Positions 54,288 through 63,379 of a stretch of 64,000 bases of DNA are shown here, in pieces (positions within the stretch are counted from its first letter, which is position 1; each line of letters opens with the position of its first letter). Below the pieces are notes generated by a model that was not told where the DNA came from, searched no databases, and worked only from the letters and a program-made list of their open reading frames with translations. The stretch is from CAMBRF01 sp964404035 (GTDB lineage: Bacteria; Verrucomicrobiota; Kiritimatiellia; CAIKKV01; CAITUY01): the NCBI GenBank assembly GCA_964404035.1, contig CAYOIT010000002.1, positions 1 to 64,000 on the forward strand, read 5' to 3'. A program made the position numbers and the translations under genes.

Positions 54288-57200
54288 CTCTGGTCCTGAT
54301 CGACCGCAGAAAACTCCGTGGTCACCTTGGAGATCAGGCCATCCACCATATGATGATGAATGAGCCTGATTTCATGGGACCCCTGGGGCAACTCAATCCG
54401 GCCCGCAATCTTCGTTACGACCTCTTCCTTGACCGTTTCCTTGGTCCCAATCTGCGTCGAGACTTCCTTCTCGACCGTCGTTAACGTCGCAAGGCTACCC
54501 ACCGTCTTGCCATCCACCTGGACTTCGATGGTCATGGGCTTCCGCTCCTTGGGCAAGGCATTGTACGCCTTCAGAATGACCTCCCACCCGCCCTGACTTT
54601 GCGGACGCCGGTCGGAATAGCGGAACACTCCCTCCACCACCATCGTGTACGTCCCGCCCTCCTTGACATCAACCGAGACCTTCATGGCGTCCAGGAAACG
54701 GCAGTCGCCGGCCAGGGGATGAAGGGTATCGATGAATTGACCGTCCAGGAGATAGAGCGCCTCGAACTGGGCGGGCTTGAGCTCGCCCGGCACCACGGGC
54801 GCCGGTTTGCCGGTTCCCGCAGTTCTTGCGGAAGCCTTGGCCGCCGCGACTTGTTCAACGGTCGGCGGCCGGGCGTGACCAAACACAATCGCCAGGGGTT
54901 GCGGCTTCCGCCCCGTCGTGAGCTTTCTGGAGGTCAGCGCTTTGGCGTTCACAACCGGAAGCGGCGTCACACCGATGCCAAACTGACCCAGCAAGGCCTC
55001 GCGGGCCCGGGCCACGCTGACCCCGACCCAATCTGTCGGCAGTTTCGACAAGGCCTCCGCGCCCGCTTTCAGGCCCGCCAGGTCCATCGACTGAATGACC
55101 AGGGTATCCACCCTGTAACCAAAGGCGCTCTTCACCATCTGCAGGGTCGCCCGCCCTTCTCCCGGGAATTCGGCGCTGACGGCGGGCCACAGCATCCCCA
55201 TGTCTGACAGGACGGCGGCCATCGGATTGGCTCTCTGCCTTACCTCCTGTTTCTTCTTCGCCTTCGCCGCCTCGGCAGTCTCGGGCTCCGGAACTTTTTC
55301 TTCGCCGACCCAGTCCAGGAGAATCAGGGGGGTTCCCGAAACGTACCGGGTCAGCACGATTCCAAAATGCGACAGATAGCCCTCATAGTCATCCTGCACC
55401 ACCCCGATCGTCTCGCCTTGGAGTGCCCTGGTGTTTTCCTTGATTTGCACCGGGCTGGGATCATAACTCACCAGGTAGGTGGTCATCGCCGGTTTCTCCC
55501 GAATCTCAACCTCGACACCGCGCTTCGCCAGCACCGTCTTCACGACCGCGGCTGCGGCGCGCCGCTCTTCCAACCGGGGCCCGTCGAAAAGGGGCAGAAC
55601 GAACGACGGCTTGGTCGCCAGCAGGGCTCCGATCGAGTCGCTCCCCCGGGCGATCACGCGATCGGTCAGGGGCATGATATCGAGCCGTTTGCCCGGCTTC
55701 ACCTCGACCGGCAGCGCGACGGTTTGCCCATCGAGCTGGGAACGGACATCGACGGACCAGGTCCCTGTGGGCGCGTTCAACGGCACCGGCCAGACCAGCG
55801 CAAACTCACCCGCGCGATCCGTGCTCCGGTAGAAACTGGCCGCCACGGTCCCGTCAGGGTTCCGCAGGCTCAGCTCAAACGGAATCGCGGCCTGCAGCGG
55901 CTGCCGGGCGGAATCCAGGAACCGCAAGCGGAGTTGAAGGACCTCGCCCGCTTTCAGAGCCTGAGTGGCGGCCAGGTCGATGGCGCTCACAGACCGGCTC
56001 AGGATTCCATAGACGTGCACCGTAAGGTCCGTAAAACTGCACACCACCGGTCCCACCGGCCCAAGCGATTCCTCCCTGGTGAGATCGTACACGACCCCCG
56101 TCACGCCCTGATTCGGCACGAGCAACTCGGAGAACTGGACCCAGTCCGCCTGGTTCTTGTTGGGCAGGTCATTCACCGCCACGACATAGGTGGCATCCTT
56201 GCCGCCGTCCATGGCCAGGGTGCTGGCCTTGCTCTGGCCCGCCTTGGAGGACATCAGCGGCGTGCGGAAGGCATCGCCCAGGGCGGCATGGAACTTGGGC
56301 ATCACCTCCGCCAGTCGCTTCTCCTGCCACTCCGTGGCCGAGTTATCCGGAAGATTGATCACCGTCCAGTTATGGGGCGCCCCCAGATGCGCATACGGCA
56401 GCGCCACCTCCATCGGTGTGGCATTCGGGATTTCAATCGTCGAGCTCTGATCCTTGAATAGCCTGCCACCGCCGGCCGCAAACGCCGCCATCCGATCGAG
56501 CACCGCGCGCGGCAGTGGCTCCGACTGGTTGATGATGACCAGCGCGCCGTACGAAGCCAGATCCCCGCCGGCGATCATATCTTCCGTGATAAAGCGGGGC
56601 TGATATCCCAACCGTACGAGTGCCGTAAACGTCGCAAACTGCGGCGTATGCAGTCCCTGTGTGACTTCCTGCCGCCCCATCTGCACTTCGGAATACAGGA
56701 CGGCGACTCGCCGCCACGGTGCACTCTGTTCACCCAGCGCGGAGAAACGTTTCAGGAACTCCCGCCCGGCCACCAGATCCTGCCAGCGGGAGGCGTCCTC
56801 TTTGATGGCGGGATAGCGAACCGGGCTCATGCCGAAGAGCGACGAGAACCCCTCTCCGGCATTCCCCAGGCCGGTCAACCCGTAGGTGAGCCCATGCCCG
56901 GCTTCACGCATGAACTTGCCCGGATAGGGCGACAGCCCGTGGGCACCACTCAAGGCCGACGAGATCCAGATGGGCTGGCCCGGCTTGCGGCCTATCTCCA
57001 GCAAGCCGACGGTGAACAGCCACTGGTAGCTGTAGTCCGGAGAACCGGACTGATCGTTCCAGGCGCTCATATATCGGAAATCGAGCGGCACCGTGTACGC
57101 CGGCTCCCAGTGCCCCACCCGCACCGCGCCATGATCCACGTTCATCGACGTCGTGTTCCGAAGACCGGGAAGCACCTCGCGAAGAAAGGATTGGTGCCCG

Positions 57201-58198
57201 GCATAAGCTTCGCCCCAGAGATTCATGAGGAAGTGATTCCAGGCATCGAGCCGTCTTTCGAAGATCACGATCTCTGCCGGCGCCATGGGCGGGGTGGACT
57301 TCGCCAGTTCGCGGCTCAGCTTGAAGGTCACGTAGTCGATGTTCGACGCAAATTCCGGCCGCCCCCGGGCCAGACAATAGCGGAAGAATTCCTCGTCCTT
57401 CACCCCCTCCAGGCCGGTCCGTTGTTTGAAGAGATCGTAAACCGCCTGATCCCTCCGGTCCGACCAGTTGCGAAAAGCCGCGAGCCGCTCCCCCACCCCG
57501 AACCATCGGGTCATCCCCTTGTACCCAAACATGCTGGCCCCATCCCAGTCGTACCAGAAGCCGCCAAACGTCGGATAGCGGGCGTTGGCCTGCGCGTAGG
57601 CCGCCAGGCGCATGCGAAATCCGGAAAGCTCATCCTCGCCCGCCCGCGGCGGATTGAAGCTCGACGGCCGCGTGGTCGGGTTGATGTAACCCATGGTGGC
57701 GCTCGGTGTGCAATCATCCAGAACCGTTTGCCGGCGGCATCCTGACTCGAGATGGCTCGGCCAGAACAGTGCCGTAATGCCGGTTTCCTTCAGGGCCGGA
57801 CGGTAGGCTTGCTTCGGATCGGGCCCGGATTCATCCACCAGTGACATCGGAGATTCACGCAGCGTCCCGCGAACGGAGAGCGTCACGGCGTTGCTGCCGT
57901 CCAGCTGGACCTGGTAGTCCCCTTCGGCCAGCCACGTCGTATCCAACACCAGCGGCTGTGCCTTGCCGGTGTACAAAGGCCACGCGGTCCCCTTCCGGTC
58001 CACCAGCGCCAGCGTGAGGTCTCCCGCCGTTCCGCGGAACGCCAGGGGCACCTTTTCCCCCGCGACGTAGGCCGTTCGATCCAGCGGCAGCACTACGGAG
58101 GCCGCCCAGGCACTCAAGGGCAGGACACCTGAAACGACAACGAGACGAAGGGCTGATGCCCAGGACGTCAACGCGAAGAGGCGACGAGGCTTGTCCAT
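54284..58198 (-). CDS. Giant secreted protein of the sulfatase cluster, possible undescribed glycoside hydrolase (paralogue 2)
   Basis: About 1,304 residues. Signal peptide MDKPRRLFALTSWASALRLV then VVSGVLPLSAWAAS. Same layout as 41885-45982: N-terminal beta domain (SVVLPLDRTAYVAGEKVPLAF), INPTTRPSSF, GGFWYDWDGASMF near 212-224, TTSMNVDHG, WNDQSGSPDYSYQW near 380-393, WISSALSGAHG, then the Rossmann-like domain (VAVLYSEVQMG..., ALVIINQSEPLP..., AGGGRLFKDQSST) and several beta domains. It lacks the Lys/Ala/Glu-rich tail of its paralogue. ATG 58198 has AAGGA nine bases upstream; the longer frame would overlap the sulfatase before it. It is co-transcribed with sulfatase 4 upstream (32 bases) and sulfatase 3 downstream (ATGA overlap). 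Conserved acids suggest a hydrolase; this is not proved. Confidence 0.7.
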   Translation of the reverse strand: MDKPRRLFALTSWASALRLVVVSGVLPLSAWAASVVLPLDRTAYVAGEKVPLAFRGTAGDLTLALVDRKGTAWPLYTGKAQPLVLDTTWLAEGDYQVQLDGSNAVTLSVRGTLRESPMSLVDESGPDPKQAYRPALKETGITALFWPSHLESGCRRQTVLDDCTPSATMGYINPTTRPSSFNPPRAGEDELSGFRMRLAAYAQANARYPTFGGFWYDWDGASMFGYKGMTRWFGVGERLAAFRNWSDRRDQAVYDLFKQRTGLEGVKDEEFFRYCLARGRPEFASNIDYVTFKLSRELAKSTPPMAPAEIVIFERRLDAWNHFLMNLWGEAYAGHQSFLREVLPGLRNTTSMNVDHGAVRVGHWEPAYTVPLDFRYMSAWNDQSGSPDYSYQWLFTVGLLEIGRKPGQPIWISSALSGAHGLSPYPGKFMREAGHGLTYGLTGLGNAGEGFSSLFGMSPVRYPAIKEDASRWQDLVAGREFLKRFSALGEQSAPWRRVAVLYSEVQMGRQEVTQGLHTPQFATFTALVRLGYQPRFITEDMIAGGDLASYGALVIINQSEPLPRAVLDRMAAFAAGGGRLFKDQSSTIEIPNATPMEVALPYAHLGAPHNWTVINLPDNSATEWQEKRLAEVMPKFHAALGDAFRTPLMSSKAGQSKASTLAMDGGKDATYVVAVNDLPNKNQADWVQFSELLVPNQGVTGVVYDLTREESLGPVGPVVCSFTDLTVHVYGILSRSVSAIDLAATQALKAGEVLQLRLRFLDSARQPLQAAIPFELSLRNPDGTVAASFYRSTDRAGEFALVWPVPLNAPTGTWSVDVRSQLDGQTVALPVEVKPGKRLDIMPLTDRVIARGSDSIGALLATKPSFVLPLFDGPRLEERRAAAAVVKTVLAKRGVEVEIREKPAMTTYLVSYDPSPVQIKENTRALQGETIGVVQDDYEGYLSHFGIVLTRYVSGTPLILLDWVGEEKVPEPETAEAAKAKKKQEVRQRANPMAAVLSDMGMLWPAVSAEFPGEGRATLQMVKSAFGYRVDTLVIQSMDLAGLKAGAEALSKLPTDWVGVSVARAREALLGQFGIGVTPLPVVNAKALTSRKLTTGRKPQPLAIVFGHARPPTVEQVAAAKASARTAGTGKPAPVVPGELKPAQFEALYLLDGQFIDTLHPLAGDCRFLDAMKVSVDVKEGGTYTMVVEGVFRYSDRRPQSQGGWEVILKAYNALPKERKPMTIEVQVDGKTVGSLATLTTVEKEVSTQIGTKETVKEEVVTKIAGRIELPQGSHEIRLIHHHMVDGLISKVTTEFSAVDQDQR

Positions 58199-58230
58199 CT
58201 TGTTCTTCCTTTGTTCGGATTCAACGAAAC

Positions 58231-59160
58231 TCAAAGACTCTTGAAGGCGTTCATCCGCTCGCGGTAGGCCCCCTGCGCCATGGGGCCTTCCAGCAACGGA
58301 TCGCCGGTTTCCACCATCCACCCCCGCAGCCTGCGCACCAACTCATCCCGTACATCGGCCAGCGCGGGATCCTCCGCCAGATTCGTCTGTTCGCAGGGAT
58401 CCGCCACCAGGTCAAACAATTCGAAGGGGGGATGATACTGAATCGCATACGGTACGCTCAGCGCCTTGCTGGTCTCGACGTACCCCTTGGCGTTGTTGTT
58501 GTAGTCGGGCGAGGTCTCCTGCCAGGGTGCGAACTCGAAATTGGCGATCAGTTTCCACCGCTTGGTCCGGATCGCCCGCATCGGGTCATAGTAGGTGTGA
58601 TAGGTCTTCTCCGCGAATACGGCATCCCGGGGAACGGTCAGGCCAGCGGGATTCAAGCGCTCCACCCCATCGTGCGGGAAGGGACGATGCGGCTCAAAAA
58701 AACAGATCTCGGCAAAGAAAGGCCGGGCGCGATCCGTGCGGCGTTTCAGGACTCCGGCGAAGTCCCCGGCAATGGTCCCGCAGTTCCCCGCTCCGTGCAG
58801 GTGCTCGTGCCCGCTGCGTTCCGCCTCGCGCACCTCGTGAAGGTGGCCAAACGCATGCGTTTCATAGCCCGCCTCCCTCAGGATCTGCGCCAGATGCCGC
58901 TCGCCCGCGTTAAGCTCATTACCGAAGCCCCCGTGCGTGAGGCCGACCACACCATTGGAGTGGGGATAACGCCCCGTCCATAGGGCCGCCCGGGAGGGGC
59001 TACACTGGGGGGCGGTGCAGAAGGCATTCTCGAAGCGGATCGCAGAGTCCGCAAAACGATCCAGGCAACGGGAACGAACGTCTGATACCCCGTAACAGCC
59101 AAGATGCTGCCCCAGATCGTGACAGATCACCACCACTACATTGAGCTTCTTCTGCGTCAT
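58231..59160 (-). CDS. Formylglycine sulfatase 4 with internal deletion
   Basis: 309 residues, far below the usual 450-500. N-terminal part is normal: VVVICHDLGQHLGCYG and formylglycine motif CSPSR with Cys53, ALWTGRYPHSNG. Then LNPAGLTVP is followed at about residue 177 directly by RDAVFAEKTYHTYYDPMRAI, a stretch that in full-length relatives comes some 130 residues later. The skipped part holds the second metal pair (DHG/DNG) and the lysine near LYE, so the enzyme is probably inactive. The frame is intact, as expected for an in-frame deletion. ATG 59160 has AGGGAG six bases upstream. It is the first gene of the sulfatase operon. Confidence 0.85.
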   Translation of the reverse strand: MTQKKLNVVVVICHDLGQHLGCYGVSDVRSRCLDRFADSAIRFENAFCTAPQCSPSRAALWTGRYPHSNGVVGLTHGGFGNELNAGERHLAQILREAGYETHAFGHLHEVREAERSGHEHLHGAGNCGTIAGDFAGVLKRRTDRARPFFAEICFFEPHRPFPHDGVERLNPAGLTVPRDAVFAEKTYHTYYDPMRAIRTKRWKLIANFEFAPWQETSPDYNNNAKGYVETSKALSVPYAIQYHPPFELFDLVADPCEQTNLAEDPALADVRDELVRRLRGWMVETGDPLLEGPMAQGAYRERMNAFKSL

Positions 59161-59403
59161 CTCAACTCCCTTATCGACCGTGGTCAAATGACGTTGACCC
59201 CTTTGACGCCAAAGTGTACGGCGGCGGCAAGAAGCTGCTGGTCAGTAGATCATGTCACAGACCGATCGCGATCTTCCGAGACGATAACCGTACTGTCAGT
59301 TCCTGATGGTCTTCATGTGTCACACCCTGTCGCAATTGGACCTTCTTGTCAATTCAGCGCGGCTGGAGGGGCGCATCTGCGATGTGGCGCAAGTGAAAGT
59401 GCA

Positions 59404-59459
59404 CAGTACGGCCGGCGCTACGCCGCCGGCCGGGGCGGGCGACGTAGCGCCCTCCCTAC
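59404..59459. repeat. Double-hairpin repeat family A, copy 4
   Basis: CAGTACGGCCGGCGCTACGC followed by CGCCGGCC and then GGGCGACGTAGCGCCC, ending CTAC. It overlaps the 3' end of the fragment 59418-60200 and supplies its last codons. The rest of 59161-59403 holds nothing recognisable. Confidence 0.7.
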
Positions 59460-60200
59460 TGGCGTTCTGGATCTTGTCTTCTGGAGGGCGAGGCTCCGGC
59501 GAGCCATGCTCTCATCTGAAACGGAACACACTTCCACGCGGCAGGTCGCGGCAATCGAAAAGTCCCACGCAAAAGAATCGTTGTTCCAGTCCCCGTAACC
59601 GCCCAGGGCCACATAGATTTTGCTGCCCCCGCTCACGGAGCCCAGCGCCGCGTCGAAGCTGTTGGTACTGGACACCGTCACGACACTCGATTGTCTGAGG
59701 GTGTCGTTGACATAGACCCGCACACGGACTCCATCGGAAGCGCCGGCGCCGGTCCTGAAGATGTACCTGCCGGTGATGGCATATTCGCCAGCATACGGCG
59801 CCGTATAGGCGGCAATCGCATACTGTTCGTGATTCGTCATGGTGGAACCATGCCCGGGATGCCCGCCGGTGGAACCGAGATTGATGTAGTTGACCCCGGA
59901 CAACGGTTGTCCATTGTACGTGTAGGCACCGCTACCGGCCGACCACATCAGGGGCACATAGTTGGCCGCCGTTCCAATGGGACCGTTCGCATTCCAGAGA
60001 TACTGCCACCGTTGCGGGAAACTCCCCGTCTTGTAGTCGGACCGGTAACCGGCAAGCCTATCCATTCCCTTCGTGCTCGGCTGGTGCACCTTCAGGTATC
60101 CGAAATACGCCTTGCCATTGACCACCAAGTTGTCGCCTTGCGCATGCAATCCGATGGAGCTGAGATTCGTGGCGGTCGTGTTGAAGAGCCAGCATGGCAA
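59418..60200 (-). pseudogene. Fragment of a secreted beta-sandwich protein, both ends damaged
   Basis: 260 codons. The protein-like part (about 1-225) is NLSSIGLHAQGDNLVVNGKA ... MTNHEQYAIAAYTAPYAGEYAITGRY ... VRVRVYVNDTLRQSSVVTVS ... WNNDSFAWDFSIAA, which looks like a jelly-roll binding domain of a secreted protein. There is no signal peptide, and the only start is a TTG with poor spacing from GAGGGAG. The last codons (VGRALRRPPRPAA) come from a family A repeat, which evidently replaced the natural C-terminus. Best read as a relic. Confidence 0.6.
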
Positions 60201-60234
60201 TCTCCCTCATGTTTTCATACCCCACCACGGCACG

Positions 60235-61776
60235 CTACTCCCCCACCTCAAGCCCCCGCACAAACGCATTGGTCCGGAGATTCAACGCGGCGGCGGTCGT
60301 CGCCGCCGGCTGACCCCGAAGGCGAATGCCGCGCAGGCGGACGTTCTCAACCGTATGGTCGGCATCGAAGCCGAGAAGTTCCGACGGCAACAAAGCGCCA
60401 TCGATCGTGATGCGCTCAAACACAATATCCCGGATGTGGCCCCGTTCCTTGTCATGGCCCCACATGTCGGTGGTAATAAAGCATCGCAGCAATAGAGGCG
60501 CGGGCGTCATGTTGTAGTGGCCGCCGTGATATTCCCCGGGGGGGTGGCTGGTCACGTCAATGTCCTCGAACCGGAGGCCGCTCACCGTGGCGCCATCCGA
60601 CACATGGATGCCCATCGCCCAGTGCCGGGCAAAAAGCACGTCGCAGCGGCGAAACACCATGTCGCGGATGGGCGCGCGCGTCTCGTAGGTTGCCCCCAGC
60701 GCATAACCCCAGTCATCCCACAGCTGGCAATCCTCAACGGTGATGTGCTCACTCGGTGCATTCGTCAATGTGGTCTTCGCAATGATTCCGTCATCATGGC
60801 TGCGCACGAAACACCCGCGCACCGTCACGTTACTCGAACTGACGATGTCGATCCCATCCGAGTTCAGCCGCGCGCCGATGATGCGCACGTCTTCCACCGT
60901 GACATCACGTGACTCACGAAGGTTCATATTCCACCCGGCGGCATCCCGCAGGGTGACGCCCGCGAGGCGCACGTCACGGCTCTGGCTCATCGTGATCATG
61001 GTCCAGCCGTGCCGGGGCATGGAGCCGGCATCCAGGATGCCACGTCCCGCGATGCGGACCTTCTCCGCTTTCCCGGCCCACACCAGGTTGCCGTGATACG
61101 CCGGCAACTGGCTCCATTCCGCGATCACCGGTTTCGCATCGGCCGGAAGCGTGGCTTTCACCACCGCTCCGCCGGCGATGTACAGCGTCTGCCCGCTCTT
61201 CAACGCCAACTGCCCCACCTCGTGAATGCCCGGCCCGAAATAGCGAACGTTCGGGTCATCCGGCCGGGGCACATCCTTCTCCGGCTCGGCAACGAACAGG
61301 TGCAGCGGCAATTCCGTGGAATTGTCGAGCAGAAGGGTCACCGGTTTGGCTTGCTTCAACTGGAAACGGATCGTTCCCGCCTCGACCTCCGGTTCGATCC
61401 CCGCCCGCACCGGCAGTACTCGAACCGTGCGGAACGCCCTGGCCGGTTTAACTTCCACCATCACCGGCCCTCGGACATCGAAGATCGCGAACGCCGCCCG
61501 CTCGGCGGGGGTCAATGCGCGCTTGGTGACGAGATCGCCTTCTTCCCGCGGCTGCAGCAGGGACCGCACGCGCGCCCGATACACAAACACGGGCTCACCT
61601 TCGACCAACAGGGTGTAGTCTGCCGACGGAGGTTCGCCTGCCGGGCCCGGCCAGGTCACCAGTTTCTCAGCCGCCGTCGCCGACATGACACCTGCGGCGA
61701 TGAAGGATGCCGCCAAAGCCACGCAACGCCGTGATCGTCCACGCCATGTCGGCAACGTTTTCTCAGGATAATCCAT
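60235..61776 (-). CDS. GH28-like secreted beta-helix glycosidase (polygalacturonase-like)
   Basis: 513 residues. Signal peptide: RRCVALAASFIAAGVMSATA. An N-terminal beta domain (about 40-185) is followed by a parallel beta-helix whose coils carry NSDGIDIVSSSNVTV at 305-319 and SHDDGIIAK at 326-334; these match the NTDGID and DD elements that hold the catalytic aspartates of GH28. The family hydrolyses galacturonan or related linkages (rhamnogalacturonan, xylogalacturonan). The usual later GHG and RIK motifs are not clear, so the substrate may differ. ATG 61776 has GGGGAAG six bases upstream. It is divergent from sulfatase 5 across a 112-base region with a palindrome. Confidence 0.75.
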   Translation of the reverse strand: MDYPEKTLPTWRGRSRRCVALAASFIAAGVMSATAAEKLVTWPGPAGEPPSADYTLLVEGEPVFVYRARVRSLLQPREEGDLVTKRALTPAERAAFAIFDVRGPVMVEVKPARAFRTVRVLPVRAGIEPEVEAGTIRFQLKQAKPVTLLLDNSTELPLHLFVAEPEKDVPRPDDPNVRYFGPGIHEVGQLALKSGQTLYIAGGAVVKATLPADAKPVIAEWSQLPAYHGNLVWAGKAEKVRIAGRGILDAGSMPRHGWTMITMSQSRDVRLAGVTLRDAAGWNMNLRESRDVTVEDVRIIGARLNSDGIDIVSSSNVTVRGCFVRSHDDGIIAKTTLTNAPSEHITVEDCQLWDDWGYALGATYETRAPIRDMVFRRCDVLFARHWAMGIHVSDGATVSGLRFEDIDVTSHPPGEYHGGHYNMTPAPLLLRCFITTDMWGHDKERGHIRDIVFERITIDGALLPSELLGFDADHTVENVRLRGIRLRGQPAATTAAALNLRTNAFVRGLEVGE

Positions 61777-61795
61777 TCGTACTTCCCCCACAAAA

Positions 61796-61810
61796 GACTA
61801 TAATATAGTC
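61796..61810. promoter_or_regulatory. Palindrome GACTATA-A-TATAGTC between divergent genes
   Basis: Perfect palindrome with seven-base arms in the space between the GH28-like gene and sulfatase 5. It contains TATAAT on the plus strand and TATATT/TATAGT on the minus strand, so it may form overlapping -10 elements and an operator for both genes. No clear -35 was found. Confidence 0.4.
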
Positions 61811-61888
61811 GAATCATGTCATTCACAAAGGTGCTTTTCTTCTATTCCGGGAGTCTTTGAACCTTGCGACCGGCCAAAGGACACGCCT

Positions 61889-63295
61889 ATGAGCAAACCC
61901 AATGTGGTCTTCATCCTCGCCGACGACCTCGGCTACGGCGACTTCAGCGCCTTTAACGGAGGACTCTCCCACACGCCCACGCTGGATGGTTTGATGAACG
62001 AAGGCGTCTGCCTGACCCAGCACTACACGGCCTCGCCCGTCTGCAATCCCTCCCGCGCCTGCCTCCTCACCGGCCGCTATCCCCACCGCACCGGGTCCAC
62101 CGACACACTCGAATGGTGGGGGCTGGAGCGTCTCGCCTTGCGCGAGCGGACGCTGGCGGACCGGCTCAAGGCCGGCGGCTATGCCACGGGCCTCGTGGGC
62201 AAATGGCACCTCGGCGCGTTCGACGATCGCTACCATCCCATGCGGCGCGGGTTCGACGAAACCGTCTGCTTCCGCGGCGGCATGCACGACTACTGGCAGT
62301 GGCGCGTCGAGTTCGGCCAATCCGCCCGCCGGTCCGACGGTCGCTACCTCACCGATGTGTGGACCGAGGAGGCCGTGGGCTTCATCGAGCGCCATCAGCG
62401 TGAGCCTTTCTTCCTGCACCTCACGTACAACGCGCCGCACACTCCGCTCCAGGCGCCGGATGAGGAGGTCCAGCCGTTTCTGGGGAAAACCGGCGTGCCC
62501 ACCCGCGGCGTCGCCACCTTGTACGGAATGATTCACCGCATGGATAGCGGTGTCGCGCGGATTCTTGACACGCTCAAACGGCTCGGGCTTGAGGACAACA
62601 CGATCGTTCTCTTTTGCAGCGATAACGGTCCCCAGTTCGGGGGCGACGGTGAAGACTGCCTCAACCGGTTCAACTGCCAGTTCAATGGCGCCAAGGGGCA
62701 CGTGCTTGAGGGCGGTATCCGTGTCCCCATGATCCTCCGCTGGCCCGCCGGCCTGCCCGGCGGCCGCCAGAGTCATGACATGGTCCATTTCGCCGACTGG
62801 CTCCCGACCATTCTGGCCATGACCGGCGTTCCCCTCCCAGCGGACACCCTGCCCCTCGACGGGATCAACGTCCTTCCCGTGCTTCGCGGGGAGCGCGGCG
62901 ACACCTGCACCCGCCGCTGCTGGCAGTGGAACCGTTACGCACCGGTGCGCGACTGCAACGCCGCCATCCGCGACGGCGACTGGAAACTCGTTCGGCCATG
63001 GCGCGCACACGGCGGGGATGTTCCCGACATCCACTGGCTCTGGGTTTCGATGTACGGGCCGGAACACTTCATCCACAACGGAATCTTCAAGCCGCCTTAC
63101 CCGAAGGTTGAACTTGGTCCCGCGCCGGCGCCCCAGCTTTTCAATATTACCGCCGATCCCCAGGAGAAGGACGACATGATGGCCCTCCACCCCGATATCG
63201 CCCGGCGACTGAGCCTCGATCTCGACCGCTGGTTCGACGACGTCGAGCGCGACCGGCAAAGCCTCGGAATCGTGGCACGGGCATCCTGCCCGTAG
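61889..63295 (+). CDS. Formylglycine sulfatase 5
   Basis: 468 residues. Metal site PNVVFILADDLGYGD, formylglycine motif CNPSR with Cys52 and ACLLTGRYPHRTG, then VGKWHLG, FCSDNGPQFGGDG, HVLEGGIRVPMILRWP. No signal peptide. AAAGGA lies about nine bases before the ATG. The last eight codons (VARASCP and stop TAG) are read from a family C repeat, so the natural stop codon is lost or replaced; the family C sequence also forms the hairpin downstream. It is divergent from the GH28-like gene and convergent with the GH51 gene. Confidence 0.95.
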   Translation: MSKPNVVFILADDLGYGDFSAFNGGLSHTPTLDGLMNEGVCLTQHYTASPVCNPSRACLLTGRYPHRTGSTDTLEWWGLERLALRERTLADRLKAGGYATGLVGKWHLGAFDDRYHPMRRGFDETVCFRGGMHDYWQWRVEFGQSARRSDGRYLTDVWTEEAVGFIERHQREPFFLHLTYNAPHTPLQAPDEEVQPFLGKTGVPTRGVATLYGMIHRMDSGVARILDTLKRLGLEDNTIVLFCSDNGPQFGGDGEDCLNRFNCQFNGAKGHVLEGGIRVPMILRWPAGLPGGRQSHDMVHFADWLPTILAMTGVPLPADTLPLDGINVLPVLRGERGDTCTRRCWQWNRYAPVRDCNAAIRDGDWKLVRPWRAHGGDVPDIHWLWVSMYGPEHFIHNGIFKPPYPKVELGPAPAPQLFNITADPQEKDDMMALHPDIARRLSLDLDRWFDDVERDRQSLGIVARASCP

Positions 63296-63346
63296 CCCAG
63301 TGGAGGGTTCACCCAAAGAGGCTACGGGCGGGGACGCCCGTGCCAC
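63272..63346. terminator. Inverted repeat family C between convergent genes, likely bidirectional terminator
   Basis: Left arm GTGGCACGGGCATCCTGCCC (63272-), right arm ending GGGACGCCCGTGCCAC (63346), about 26-base imperfect arms around a loop of 22 bases. It includes the stop codon of sulfatase 5 at 63293-63295. It ends 34 bases before the GH51 stop. No T-run follows, so termination is inferred from structure and place. Confidence 0.5.
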
Positions 63347-63379
63347 GGCGGAGCGGCGCACGCAGGCGTTTCTTCCTGC

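Noticed and set aside
61823..63361. 512-codon minus-strand frame opposite sulfatase 5
   Set aside because: Antisense shadow of a clear sulfatase; composition is typical of antisense GC-rich frames.
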